A stretch of DNA of 17,852 nucleotides, taken from the NCBI GenBank assembly GCA_026386995.1, contig JAPLMO010000465.1, forward strand, positions 1-17,852. Direction: 5' to 3'. The notes beneath the pieces are model-generated. The model saw only the letters and a program-made list of their open reading frames with translations. It made no database searches and had not been told where the DNA came from. The stretch is from Planctomycetota bacterium (GTDB lineage Bacteria; Planctomycetota; Phycisphaerae; FEN-1346). Positions within the stretch are counted from its first letter, which is position 1, and each line of letters starts with the position of its first letter. Both the position numbers and the translations under genes were made by a program. Below are positions 10,016 to 16,085 of this stretch, one piece after another.

Positions 10016-11218
10016 CTACTTCCCCGGCTGGCTCAGGTGGATGAACGTGCCCTTCTTGTTGCCCACGATCACGTCGGGTATGCCGTCGCCGTTCAGGTCC
10101 GCCGCGGTAACCTGCGTGCCGACGCCGGAGTTATCGTCGATCAGGTGGGGGATGAACTGGACGCCTTTTTCTTTATCGCGCTTCAGTTCGAACCAGTACA
10201 CGACCGCCGGGGCCTCGGGCTCGACGTCGCCCTTCGGGCCGTGCGACCAGAACCGCTTGCCGATGAGAATGTCCTTCAGGCCGTCGCCGTTCATATCCAC
10301 CAGTTCCATACCGTGCAACTGGCTGATGCGCAGGGCCGAAGAATTCATGTCCGGCTTGGCGGGCAGGATCACGTTCTGCTGCCAGGCGATCTCGCCTTTG
10401 GCGTCCTTCGCCTGCTTGTACCACAGGAGGCCGTACTCGTGGCAGTGCCAGACGGTGATGATGTCCTGCAGGCCGTCACCGTCGACATCGTAGACATACA
10501 TCTGGCAGGCCGCCTCGGCGAACTTGAAGGGGTGCTTGATCCACGGCTCGCCGGGCTTGGCATTGGCCGGCTGCTCCCACCAGCCTTCGCCTTCGACGAT
10601 GTCCATGCGGCCGTCGCCGTTGATGTCGCCCCAGCCGATGCCGTGCGTGTACCTCTGGTACTTGCCCTTCGGCGTGATGGGATGGAAGACCCACAGGTCG
10701 TCGGGCTTGGCCGGGTCGTACGTGGCATAGCCCAGGTACCCGTCGGTATTGAAGATGATCTCCGGGCGTCCGTCGCCGTTCAAGTCGCCCATCGTGGGCG
10801 ACTCGTTGTCGATCACCTTGAAGGCCAGGTGCTTCTTCCACGGCTGGTCCTTGCCGGCGGGGTTCTCGTACCAGTAACCCTCCTTGCCGGGCCACGGCAT
10901 GTAGAAGATGTCGGGCCGGCCGTCGGCGTTGAAGTCGCCGGTGAAGGTGAGGAAGTTGTCGGAGTAGTCCTTCGGGTCGTACACCTTGACCGGCCGCACC
11001 TCGTGCTTCTTCTGGAAGTCGGGCCCCTCGTACCAGTAGGGGCCGGAGACGACGTCCATTTTGCCGTCTTTGTTGAAGTCGGCGTAGTAGGCGCCCTCGC
11101 AGTAGAACTTGTCGGTCAGTTGCAATTTCTTGAACGTCGGGACGGGTTTCTCGGCCAGGCACGGGGCCCAGGCCAGAGACAGCACGGCAAGGGCCGCAAT
11201 CGCTTTCAGCGTTCTCAT
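10016..11218 (-). CDS. Secreted FG-GAP/VCBS repeat protein (seven-bladed beta-propeller)
   Basis: A 400-residue exported protein. A signal peptide covers MRTLKAIAALAVLSLAWAPC, with cleavage probably after CLA at 22. The rest contains seven calcium-binding loops of the type DxNxDGxxD (YADFNKDGKMD, TGDFNADGRPD, MGDLNGDGRPE, WGDINGDGRMD, VYDVDGDGLQD, LVDMNGDGLKD, AADLNGDGIPD), one per expected blade, spread evenly along the protein. Such proteins are very common in planctomycetes and are thought to bind ligands or surfaces; the substrate cannot be told. Start ATG 11218 has AAGGAG seven bases upstream. It stands alone, between a hairpin cluster downstream and a MITE copy upstream. No catalytic domain is visible. 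Confidence 0.93.
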   Translation of the reverse strand: MRTLKAIAALAVLSLAWAPCLAEKPVPTFKKLQLTDKFYCEGAYYADFNKDGKMDVVSGPYWYEGPDFQKKHEVRPVKVYDPKDYSDNFLTFTGDFNADGRPDIFYMPWPGKEGYWYENPAGKDQPWKKHLAFKVIDNESPTMGDLNGDGRPEIIFNTDGYLGYATYDPAKPDDLWVFHPITPKGKYQRYTHGIGWGDINGDGRMDIVEGEGWWEQPANAKPGEPWIKHPFKFAEAACQMYVYDVDGDGLQDIITVWHCHEYGLLWYKQAKDAKGEIAWQQNVILPAKPDMNSSALRISQLHGMELVDMNGDGLKDILIGKRFWSHGPKGDVEPEAPAVVYWFELKRDKEKGVQFIPHLIDDNSGVGTQVTAADLNGDGIPDVIVGNKKGTFIHLSQPGK

Positions 11219-11332
11219 GACTGCTCCTTAGTCGAGGCGTACCACGAGTTTTCCGACGGCATGCTTATACTTAATTGCGCCCGGCGGCAATCGCAAACGT
11301 GCGGTGAATCGTCTGATGCATCGGCAATCTCC

Positions 11333-11452
11333 CTAGTGTAGTGTTTCAGAATTATCGCACATTATGGTATCGGGTGCCACGGCTGCGCTGTTTGCAGCCG
11401 TGCTCTGCGTCGAACGGCGGCACGGCTGCAAACAGCGCAGCCGTGGCACCCG
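11333..11452 (-). mobile_element. IS630-like MITE, left copy (truncated)
   Basis: Begins at CTAG 11333-11336 with the end sequence CTAGTGTAGTGTTTCA and runs to 11452. About 120 bp match the reverse complement of 12202-12321 with two differences. It contains a double hairpin whose 32-bp arms lie at 11372-11403 and 11420-11451. The second terminal repeat present in the other copy is missing here: the homology stops exactly at the end of the double hairpin, where the HEPN coding sequence begins. Confidence 0.75.
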
Positions 11453-11693
11453 GCATCATTTCCCAGGAAGGTTCAAGGGGTAAGACCATATCCAACAGGG
11501 CTGCCATATTGTGGGTCCTGGCAAAAGAGATGGCCTCGGCATGCAGGACGGCCTTCAAGTACTTCTCGGCGCATTGCTGTGCATGAAAGCACGCCGCGTC
11601 ATAATTCGGCGACTTTCGCGCGCGAAGTTCTCGCGCGGCCGTGACCAGGTCCCCTTCCGCTTTTTCGACCCATTCGCGCGTCAGCGGATTCAT
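11352..11693 (-). CDS. HEPN domain toxin, C-terminally truncated
   Basis: The frame from ATG 11693 begins MNPLTREWVEKAEGDLVTAA and contains the HEPN core NYDAACFHAQQCAEKYLKAV and SFARTHNMAALLDMVLPLE. HEPN proteins paired with MNT nucleotidyltransferases are RNases or related toxins. Native sequence ends near residue 80 (PSWEMM). The remaining 33 codons (PGATAALFAAVPPF and on) are read through the MITE copy at 11333-11452, and about 40 residues of normal HEPN C-terminus are absent. It is therefore probably inactive or altered. Its start overlaps the nucleotidyltransferase frame by 95 bp, far more than the usual few bases. The family assignment is good; activity is doubtful. Confidence 0.72.
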   Translation of the reverse strand: MNPLTREWVEKAEGDLVTAARELRARKSPNYDAACFHAQQCAEKYLKAVLHAEAISFARTHNMAALLDMVLPLEPSWEMMPGATAALFAAVPPFDAEHGCKQRSRGTRYHNVR

Positions 11694-11994
11694 ACAGCAC
11701 GCGGCCTTTCTCGATGATCTCGCGCAGAAAAAAATCGTTCCACGCCAAACGCTGCCGCACATCCTGGGGCGTGCGAACGAGGAGGTCCACGGCGAACCGC
11801 ACCCGGGTCTTTCGCAGGATCTCAAGGGACTTGTGGAGGGGGTTCCCCCGGCACGGCATGATCACCAGCAGGTCAACATCGGAATCTGCGGCAGGCTTGC
11901 CGTAGGCATGAGAGCCGAAGAGGATGATGCGGTCGGGCCGGAACTCGCGCGCGATCTGGCGCGCCAGCGCCTCGATGTCCGCCATCGTCACCAT
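11599..11994 (-). CDS. MNT-type minimal nucleotidyltransferase antitoxin
   Basis: A 131-residue frame whose first 100 residues form a minimal nucleotidyltransferase domain: IILFGSHAYGKPAADSDVDL, the GS-x-DxD catalytic signature of the polymerase-beta fold, followed by VRFAVDLLVRTPQDV with the third acidic residue. Such proteins neutralise the HEPN partner, in characterised pairs by AMPylating it. The natural end seems to be near EKGRVLYES; the following basic tail (ADARMGRKSGRGPGHGRART) runs through the start of the HEPN gene in another frame and looks non-native, as if the original stop was lost. Start ATG 11994 has GGGAGG seven bases upstream; ATG 11985 is an alternative. It has its own promoter at 12024-12051. 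Confidence 0.85.
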   Translation of the reverse strand: MVTMADIEALARQIAREFRPDRIILFGSHAYGKPAADSDVDLLVIMPCRGNPLHKSLEILRKTRVRFAVDLLVRTPQDVRQRLAWNDFFLREIIEKGRVLYESADARMGRKSGRGPGHGRARTSRAKVAEL

Positions 11995-12023
11995 GACCGA
12001 ACCTCCCGAACCCTACAGTCCTC

Positions 12024-12051
12024 ATTATACCGACGCCGTGCGGGACCGCAA
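12024..12051 (-). promoter_or_regulatory. Promoter of the MNT/HEPN module
   Basis: On the minus strand TTGCGG (12051-12046) and a perfect TATAAT (12029-12024) are 16 bp apart. Transcription would start about 25 bases before the nucleotidyltransferase ATG, leaving room for its GGGAGG ribosome-binding site. Confidence 0.65.
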
Positions 12052-12158
12052 ATATCCTCTTCCCCAAAAAAGACTTGGCGCCGCCGGGGTCATAAACGAG
12101 GTCGATAAGGCCCTGCTGCGATAGCGACCGCTACGCAAGGCCGGGGCCGCTCCCGGCG

Positions 12159-12321
12159 CTAGTGTAGCGCTTCACTCAGATGATATCTTATCCAAGGCGG
12201 CCGGGTGCCACGGCTGCGCTGTTTGCAGCCGTGCCACCGTTCGACGCAGAGCACGGCTGCAAACAGCGCAGCCGTGGCACCCGATACCATAATGTGCGAT
12301 AATTCTGAAGCACTACACTAG
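12159..12321 (+). mobile_element. IS630-like MITE, complete right copy
   Basis: A 163-bp element bounded by CTAG at both ends. Terminal repeats CTAGTGTAGCGCTTCA (left) and the reverse complement of CTAGTGTAGTGCTTCA (right) differ at one of 16 bases. TA at both edges fits the TA or CTAG target preference of IS630/Tc1-mariner elements. It encodes no protein, so it would depend on a transposase elsewhere. It carries a double hairpin with arms at 12203-12234 and 12251-12282. It is inverted relative to the truncated copy at 11333-11452. Confidence 0.75.
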
Positions 12322-12372
12322 CGGGAGCAAGGCGTGCGGCGACGTGCGTCAGCCTTCGACCCCGCCGGACCG

Positions 12373-12570
12373 CCCGCCGTTGCATCGGCGCAGGTACGCC
12401 ATCACGAGGTCCGGCAGTATGCGGGCGGCCGAGCCGGCCAGCCCTGCAAGCAGAGTGCGCCCGAACGTGCGTCCGAGCCCCTCCGCCTCGCGGATCGGCT
12501 CCGCCGCCGCCCCGCGCGGCACACGGCGAGTTCCCCGAAATAACCGCGCCACCGCAAGCCCGGCGACGCC
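12373..12570 (-). pseudogene. Truncated duplicate of the 13630-14016 membrane-protein gene
   Basis: This 198-bp stretch matches 13633-13830 without gaps at exactly 1260 bp distance, with about 17 mismatches by eye (about 91% identity). It encodes only the C-terminal half (AVARLFRGTRR, EGLGRTFGRTLLAGLAGSAA, LPDLVMAYLRRCNGG). The N-terminal half is absent and the TAG stop of the intact gene is replaced here by a sense codon, so the frame runs on. No start codon belongs to it. The pair of copies forms a direct repeat around the histone-like gene and the Phd/RelE module. Confidence 0.82.
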
Positions 12571-12639
12571 CCTGCCGCTCTTTGACGAAATGGATGGCGT
12601 ACTGCCGACTAAGGGCGGATAGCCTACCGTCAATAGTCT

Positions 12640-12879
12640 TTACTCGGTATTCTTCCACCGCGCCTTAGCCGCCTTTTTTGCTATCTCAGCGCGCTTCTCT
12701 GGCGTCAACTTGGCCGCTCGTGCCTTGCCGCCCTTTAGACCGCCCAGACGGCCAAGTGAAACGGCGGCAGGATTCTTTTCTTGCTTGAGCGGTAATACAG
12801 GCGGCACGCTGCCCACGGCCTGATCTACAATGGCCTTGGCGAGTTGGTTCAAGTCTGACGGTCTTTGCAGTTCCTCCAT
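12640..12879 (-). CDS. Histone H1-like small basic protein
   Basis: A 79-residue protein of a widespread bacterial family often labelled histone H1-like. The N-terminus is MEELQRPSDLNQLAKAIVDQ. The conserved block follows: NPAAVSLGRLGGLKGGKARA, then AKLTPEKRAEIAKKAAKARW with a short KNTE end. The lysine/alanine-rich C-terminus suggests nucleic-acid binding, which is inference. ATG 12879 is the only sensible start; its ribosome-binding site is weak. It is divergent from the Phd/RelE operon, whose promoter begins 55 bp upstream. It lies between the two copies of the duplicated membrane-protein segment. Confidence 0.78.
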   Translation of the reverse strand: MEELQRPSDLNQLAKAIVDQAVGSVPPVLPLKQEKNPAAVSLGRLGGLKGGKARAAKLTPEKRAEIAKKAAKARWKNTE

Positions 12880-12933
12880 GCCCGTATGCTCGAGCGATCA
12901 AGGATGGTTGTCCCGTTTTTTTGAAGAATCTGG

Positions 12934-12961
12934 TTGACGTTGGACGATTATCGAGTATAGT
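12934..12961 (+). promoter_or_regulatory. Promoter of the Phd/RelE operon
   Basis: TTGACG (12934-12939) and TATAGT (12956-12961) are 16 bp apart. The expected transcription start falls inside the TGTACAGGG repeats that begin at the next base. Confidence 0.75.
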
Positions 12962-12996
12962 TGTACAGGGTGTACAGGGTGTACAGGGTGTACAGG
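12962..12996 (+). repeat. Four tandem TGTACAGGG repeats, probable operator
   Basis: Three full 9-bp units and a fourth of 8 bases follow the -10 box without a gap. Each unit contains the palindrome TGTACA. Position over the transcription start suggests binding sites for the antitoxin or the antitoxin-toxin complex, with cooperative binding along one DNA side nearly every helical turn. The binding role is inference. Confidence 0.75.
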
Positions 12997-13085
12997 CAAA
13001 GAACCGAAACCAAGAACCAAAGAACCAAGAATTAAAACAAAAACCAAGAACCGAAACGACAAACATAAGACATAGGAGATAAAAC
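12997..13085 (+). promoter_or_regulatory. A-rich, T-poor untranslated leader of the Phd/RelE mRNA
   Basis: About 89 bases made largely of imperfect ACCAAGAACC and AAGAACCGAAAC repeats, with very few T, ending with the ribosome-binding site TAGGAGAT six bases before the antitoxin ATG. The composition predicts an almost unstructured leader. Its strong bias is unlike anything else in the window. Confidence 0.6.
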
Positions 13086-13328
13086 ATGACCGTGCTACCA
13101 GTAGCCAAGGCGCGTGCAGATTTTGCCCATACGATCAACCGCGTTGCCTATGCGGGAGAGAGGATTGTAATCGGCAGCGGAAAACGTCGCGTTGCAATGG
13201 TTTCTTTAGATGATCTGGCCCTCATAGAGCGCATTGAGAACGAACTTGACGCGGACGGCGCAATAAGGGCCAGAAAAGAAAAGGGGCGCGTTTCTTGGGA
13301 AGATGCCAAGAAAAAACTAAACCTATAA
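13086..13328 (+). CDS. Phd/YefM-type antitoxin
   Basis: An 80-residue antitoxin. The N-terminal DNA-binding part reads MTVLPVAKARADFAHTINRV, followed by GERIVIGSGKRRVAMVSLDD and LALIERIE, the classic Phd/YefM pattern. The charged C-terminus (RARKEKGRVSWEDAKKKLNL) should wrap the toxin. ATG 13086 has AGGAG at good spacing. The toxin starts 9 bp after the stop, so both are one operon from the promoter at 12934-12961. Self-repression through the TGTACAGGG array is likely. It is less GC-rich than neighbouring core genes, as expected for a mobile module. Confidence 0.9.
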   Translation: MTVLPVAKARADFAHTINRVAYAGERIVIGSGKRRVAMVSLDDLALIERIENELDADGAIRARKEKGRVSWEDAKKKLNL

Positions 13329-13337
13329 GGACAGCCA

Positions 13338-13607
13338 ATGGCAAAGCAAGTCTTCCTGAAGCCTTCTGCACTGAGAAACCTCCAGAAACTTCCGGAAGAC
13401 GCCCAAAAGGCTCTTGCCGAAAAGGTCAATCTACTTGCAGTAGACGCCCGCGCTGCTGGAGAGAAAAAACTAGACGGGCATAATGACCTATTTCGCATCC
13501 GGGCGGGCGACTATAGGGCGGTATACGAGAAAGACGGAACCACTATCACTGTTCTGCTTTTCGGAGACCGCAAAAATATCTACAAAATGCTTCGCCGCCT
13601 GCATTAA
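13338..13607 (+). CDS. RelE family toxin
   Basis: An 89-residue toxin of the RelE superfamily, which cuts ribosome-bound mRNA in studied members. It reads AKQVFLKPSALRNLQKLPED at the start, then LDGHNDLFRIRAGDYRAVYE and TVLLFGDRKNIYKMLRRLH at the end. The FRIRAGDYRxVY and GDRKxIY blocks are the usual family signature, with the catalytic-type Arg and Tyr residues present. AAGGA lies six bases before the ATG. Length is normal and there is no damage. It ends about 25 bp before the direct repeat copy that forms the 3' end of the neighbouring membrane-protein gene. Confidence 0.92.
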   Translation: MAKQVFLKPSALRNLQKLPEDAQKALAEKVNLLAVDARAAGEKKLDGHNDLFRIRAGDYRAVYEKDGTTITVLLFGDRKNIYKMLRRLH

Positions 13608-13629
13608 CCCCCCGCGCCAAACTGACTCA

Positions 13630-14016
13630 CTACCCGCCGTTGCGCCGGCGCAAGTACGCCATCACGAGGTCCGGCAGCACGCGGGCCGCCGAGCCGGCCA
13701 GCCCTGCAAGCAGAGTGCGCCCGAACGTGCGTCCGAGCCCCTCCACCTGGTGGACCGGCTCCGCCGCAGCCCCGCGCGGCGCACGGCGAGTTCCTCGAAA
13801 TAACCTGGCCACCGCGAACCCGGCGACGCCGATGACCGCCGCCGTCGCCAGCGGATGCTTCCGAACCAGGTTCAGCGGATGACACTCGGCCCGGACGTGC
13901 TCGCCTGCCGCGCGGACCTCGCCGAAAAAACCGTCAACGTGCCAGCGGGCCTGCCGCTCGATTTCTTCGGGCGGCAGGTCGCTCAGGCGGATCGGCGTGC
14001 GGTCCATAACGCTCAT
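13630..14016 (-). CDS. YqjK-position small membrane protein (third gene of DUF883/holin operon)
   Basis: A 128-residue protein starting MSVMDRTPIRLSDLPPEEIE. It has a central helical part (GFFGEVRAAGEHVRAECHPL), a hydrophobic segment (HPLATAAVIGVAGFAVARLF) and a basic middle (RGTRRAPRGA), followed by a glycine/alanine-rich amphipathic segment (LGRTFGRTLLAGLAGSAA). I do not recognise a named domain. Its place after DUF883 and holin-like genes matches the yqjD-yqjE-yqjK arrangement. ATG 14016 overlaps the holin stop as ATGA, with GAAGAG upstream. Its 3' half exists in a second, truncated copy at 12373-12570. Confidence 0.75.
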   Translation of the reverse strand: MSVMDRTPIRLSDLPPEEIERQARWHVDGFFGEVRAAGEHVRAECHPLNLVRKHPLATAAVIGVAGFAVARLFRGTRRAPRGAAAEPVHQVEGLGRTFGRTLLAGLAGSAARVLPDLVMAYLRRRNGG

Positions 14017-14345
14017 TTCTCTTCCCTGGCTTTGAGGACGCACATGGCGACCAGGAACACGGCCACCATCGAGCCGCCAACGATCATGTACCCCGCCCCA
14101 GGCACCCCGATGCGGCTCTCAATCTGCATGGCCAGGCCGACCACCAGCACCGCCAGGCCGAGCACTCCGAAACCCGCCAGCGCAAGCATCCATGTGGCCT
14201 CGCGCATGACGGAGCGGGCCAGGCGCCGGCCCTCGGCGGCCACGATCGCCAGGTAACAGCGCGCGGCCTCTTCGGCGTGCGCCAACGCCCGCTGCAAACG
14301 GTCCAGCAGGCCGGCCTGCGTTGTGTCAGCATCCGGATCGGACAA
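14013..14345 (-). CDS. Phage-holin-like / YqjE family inner-membrane protein
   Basis: A 110-residue membrane protein: cytoplasmic helical N-terminus (LLDRLQRALAHAEEAARCYL), then two hydrophobic helices (ATWMLALAGFGVLGLAVLVV and GAGYMIVGGSMVAVFLVAMC) and a short charged tail KAREEK. This is the layout of the YqjE/putative actinobacterial holin-X family. The start is TTG 14345, with GAGGAG five bases before it; no ATG or GTG further in would keep the N-terminal helix, and the longer frame from ATG 14429 overlaps the DUF883 gene. It lies between DUF883 and the third operon member, overlapping the latter by ATGA. Confidence 0.82.
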   Translation of the reverse strand: MSDPDADTTQAGLLDRLQRALAHAEEAARCYLAIVAAEGRRLARSVMREATWMLALAGFGVLGLAVLVVGLAMQIESRIGVPGAGYMIVGGSMVAVFLVAMCVLKAREEK

Positions 14346-14391
14346 TGCCGCTCCTCGCCCCGAACGAGCCGTGCCGGCAGGTCGGCAGCCG

Positions 14392-14616
14392 TCAGCCCCT
14401 GTTGCGTCCGACCAGGATGCCGAGCGCAAAGCCGATGGCCGCCGCCGCGCCGGCCACGATACCGATGGCTGCCGCAGGATTCTCCTTGGCCCACTGGCTC
14501 GTGCCGCCGACCACCTTGTTCTTGGCCATCGCCGCGACGTCTGCGATGTCGCGCTTCAGCGCGTCGACCTTCCTGCTCAGTTCGCCAGCCTCGGCCGCTC
14601 CAACTGTCTCTGCCAT
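14392..14616 (-). CDS. ElaB/YqjD/DUF883 family membrane-anchored protein
   Basis: A 74-residue tail-anchored protein. The N-terminal half is a predicted helix (ELSRKVDALKRDIADVAAMA). WAKENPAAAIGIVAGAAAAIG and FALGILVGRNRG form the C-terminal membrane helix with the typical ENP motif and GRxRG end of DUF883 proteins. In E. coli YqjD and ElaB sit in the inner membrane and bind ribosomes in stationary phase; that role is not shown here. ATG 14616 has AAGGAG at good spacing. It heads a three-gene operon with the holin-like and YqjK-position genes, and a stress or slow-growth role is the likely shared theme. Confidence 0.88.
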   Translation of the reverse strand: MAETVGAAEAGELSRKVDALKRDIADVAAMAKNKVVGGTSQWAKENPAAAIGIVAGAAAAIGFALGILVGRNRG

Positions 14617-14698
14617 AACCTGCTCCTTTTCTCTGAAACCGCCACCTATCCGGCAGTTTCTCTGGTTGAATTGTAATGGAGTGGCCGGACCCAGGGCT

Positions 14699-14716
14699 AG
14701 AAAAATCTATTTTTCT
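14699..14716. promoter_or_regulatory. Palindrome AGAAAAAT-CT-ATTTTTCT upstream of the DUF883 operon
   Basis: A perfect 8-2-8 palindrome about 83 bp before the DUF883 start codon. It could be an operator or a transcript-end structure for either strand. It is AT-rich within very GC-rich surroundings. Confidence 0.4.
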
Positions 14717-14776
14717 TCCACCGCAAGCCCGCCGTCGGCCGGCGCACTGTGCGGCCGGCCTCGTATCGCGTCGCAG

Positions 14777-14870
14777 GGTGGCATGGTCACGCTGTTGCGT
14801 GACCATGTCGCAGTGATGCACCAGGCGCCGTTCCAGGCACATGGTCACGCAACAGCGTGACCATGCCACC
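14777..14870. repeat. Double-hairpin repeat (CATGGTCACGC type)
   Basis: Two perfect 32-bp inverted arms at 14777-14808 and 14839-14870. Each arm can itself fold: CATGGTCACGC, loop TGTT, GCGTGACCATG. It has the same size and plan as the double hairpins inside the MITE copies, but a different stem sequence. It lies between two divergent promoters (DUF883 operon and SPFH gene). Confidence 0.85.
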
Positions 14871-14908
14871 TTCGTAACTGACGCACTGCAATTTCCCGGA
14901 TTTTCCGC

Positions 14909-14936
14909 TTGACACCTGATATTTTTGTGATATCAT
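14909..14936 (+). promoter_or_regulatory. Promoter of the SPFH gene with TGATATCA operator candidate
   Basis: TTGACA (14909-14914) and TATCAT (14931-14936) are 16 bp apart. TGATAT occurs twice, at 14918 and 14928, the second within the palindrome TGATATCA that overlaps the -10 box. This is a plausible site for the Arc-type repressor encoded downstream. Confidence 0.75.
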
Positions 14937-14982
14937 GCCGCTATCAGACCACGGGGCCGTGCTATTTTAGGAGGACGAAGTC

Positions 14983-15960
14983 ATGCAGGAACAGGAACGC
15001 ACCGTTCTAAGCGGTTGGATCATGCTGCCGGTGGTCATTCTCATGTGGCTGGCCGCGCTGGCCCTCATCATCACCGGCATCTGGAAGGCCGAAGCCAGCC
15101 GTGAGAACTTCACCGCCGCGGTCTATATCATCATGATCGTCATGGGCGTGCTGATGGTGCTCACGGCTGCGCTCTTTTCCAGGGGCTTCTTTACCCTTCA
15201 GCCCAACGAGGCCCGCGTGCTGGTCCTCTTCGGCAAATACGTCGGCACGGTCCGAAAGGACGGCTTCCACTGGACCAACCCGTTTGCCGTCTATCGCGGC
15301 AAGATCGTGACCGCCCAGGTGGCCGGCAAGCCGAACCCCGAGGTCGTCCGCCAGCCCTGCAAGTACCACATCTCGCTGAGGGCCAGGAACTTCACGACCG
15401 ATACCGTCAAGGTCAACGACCAGCGCGGCAACCCGATCGAGATCGGCGCCGTCGTCGTCTGGCGCGTCGAGAACACCGCCAAGGCCCTCTTCGACGTCGA
15501 CGAGTACGAGAACTACGTCAGGGTGCAGAGCGAGACGGCCGTCCGGCACCTCGCCAACAGTTACGCATACGACCATTCGGGCGACGTGCCGGAAGGCGAA
15601 GTCACGCTACGCGGCAACGGGGCCGCCATCAGCGCCGCACTCGAGAAGGAACTCCAGGAGCGCCTGTCGCGGGCGGGCGTCTTCGTGCAGGAGGCCCGCC
15701 TGACGCACCTGGCATACGCCCCCGAGATCGCCGGCGCCATGCTCCGACGCCAGCAGGCCGAGGCCGTCATTGCCGCGCGCCAGAAGATCGTCCACGGCGC
15801 GGTCAGCATGGTAGAGATGGCCCTGAACGAACTCTCGGAGAAGCACGTCGTGGAACTGGACGAGGAGCGCAAGGCCGCCATGGTCGGCAACCTCCTGGTG
15901 GTCCTCTGCGGCGAAACGAACGTCGAGCCGATCATCAACGCCGGAACGCTATACCACTAA
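14983..15960 (+). CDS. SPFH/band 7 domain membrane protein (stomatin-like)
   Basis: A 325-residue membrane-scaffold protein. Two N-terminal transmembrane helices at about 12-32 and 44-66 are followed by the SPFH domain: [20 protein letters not shown] at 68-87, [49 protein letters not shown], then a coiled-coil-prone stretch ([34 protein letters not shown]). Relatives form large membrane assemblies and modulate proteases or membrane order. AGGAGG eight bases before ATG 14983 is a strong ribosome-binding site. The gene is paired with an Arc-type regulator downstream, a recurring bacterial arrangement. The C-terminus ([20 protein letters not shown]) is typical, so the protein is complete. Confidence 0.92.
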   Translation: MQEQERTVLSGWIMLPVVILMWLAALALIITGIWKAEASRENFTAAVYIIMIVMGVLMVLTAALFSRGFFTLQPNEARVLVLFGKYVGTVRKDGFHWTNPFAVYRGKIVTAQVAGKPNPEVVRQPCKYHISLRARNFTTDTVKVNDQRGNPIEIGAVVVWRVENTAKALFDVDEYENYVRVQSETAVRHLANSYAYDHSGDVPEGEVTLRGNGAAISAALEKELQERLSRAGVFVQEARLTHLAYAPEIAGAMLRRQQAEAVIAARQKIVHGAVSMVEMALNELSEKHVVELDEERKAAMVGNLLVVLCGETNVEPIINAGTLYH

Positions 15961-15974
15961 TGAAACCAAGAATC

Positions 15975-16072
15975 TAACCGCGGAGAACGCAGAGAGCGCG
16001 GAGAAAAACAGAGTAATCTGTTTTTAAAAGAAACAGATCCGTGCTCAGCGTTCTCTGCGTTCTCTGCGGTTA
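15975..16072. repeat. Palindromic repeat between SPFH and Arc genes
   Basis: Arms TAACCGCGGAGAACGCAGAG... at 15975-15999 and 16048-16072 are inverted repeats with two mismatches, built from a GCAGAGAAC-like unit. An inner AAAAACAGA-GTAA-TCTGTTTTT hairpin lies at 16004-16025. This type of repeat is scattered in many bacterial genomes. The right arm ends in TTAAGG, which seems to supply the ribosome-binding site of the Arc gene. Confidence 0.8.
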
Positions 16073-16085
16073 AGGCTTTTTTGAA

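Noticed and set aside
11219..11332. Promoter of the FG-GAP gene
   Set aside because: A TATAAG on the minus strand has no well-spaced -35 box, so I did not call it.
9737..11341. Long plus-strand frame opposite the FG-GAP gene
   Set aside because: Antisense to seven DxNxDG repeats and a signal peptide; the open frame is a by-product of high GC and repeated motifs.
12188..12658. Frame through the MITE and duplicated segment on the minus strand
   Set aside because: It begins inside the histone-like gene and reads across unrelated repeats.
12962..12996. CRISPR array
   Set aside because: The 9-bp units are directly adjacent with no spacers and no cas genes nearby.
14346..14429. Upstream ATG for the holin-like gene
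   Set aside because: The extra 28 residues overlap the DUF883 gene and look unlike protein; TTG 14345 has a good GAGGAG.
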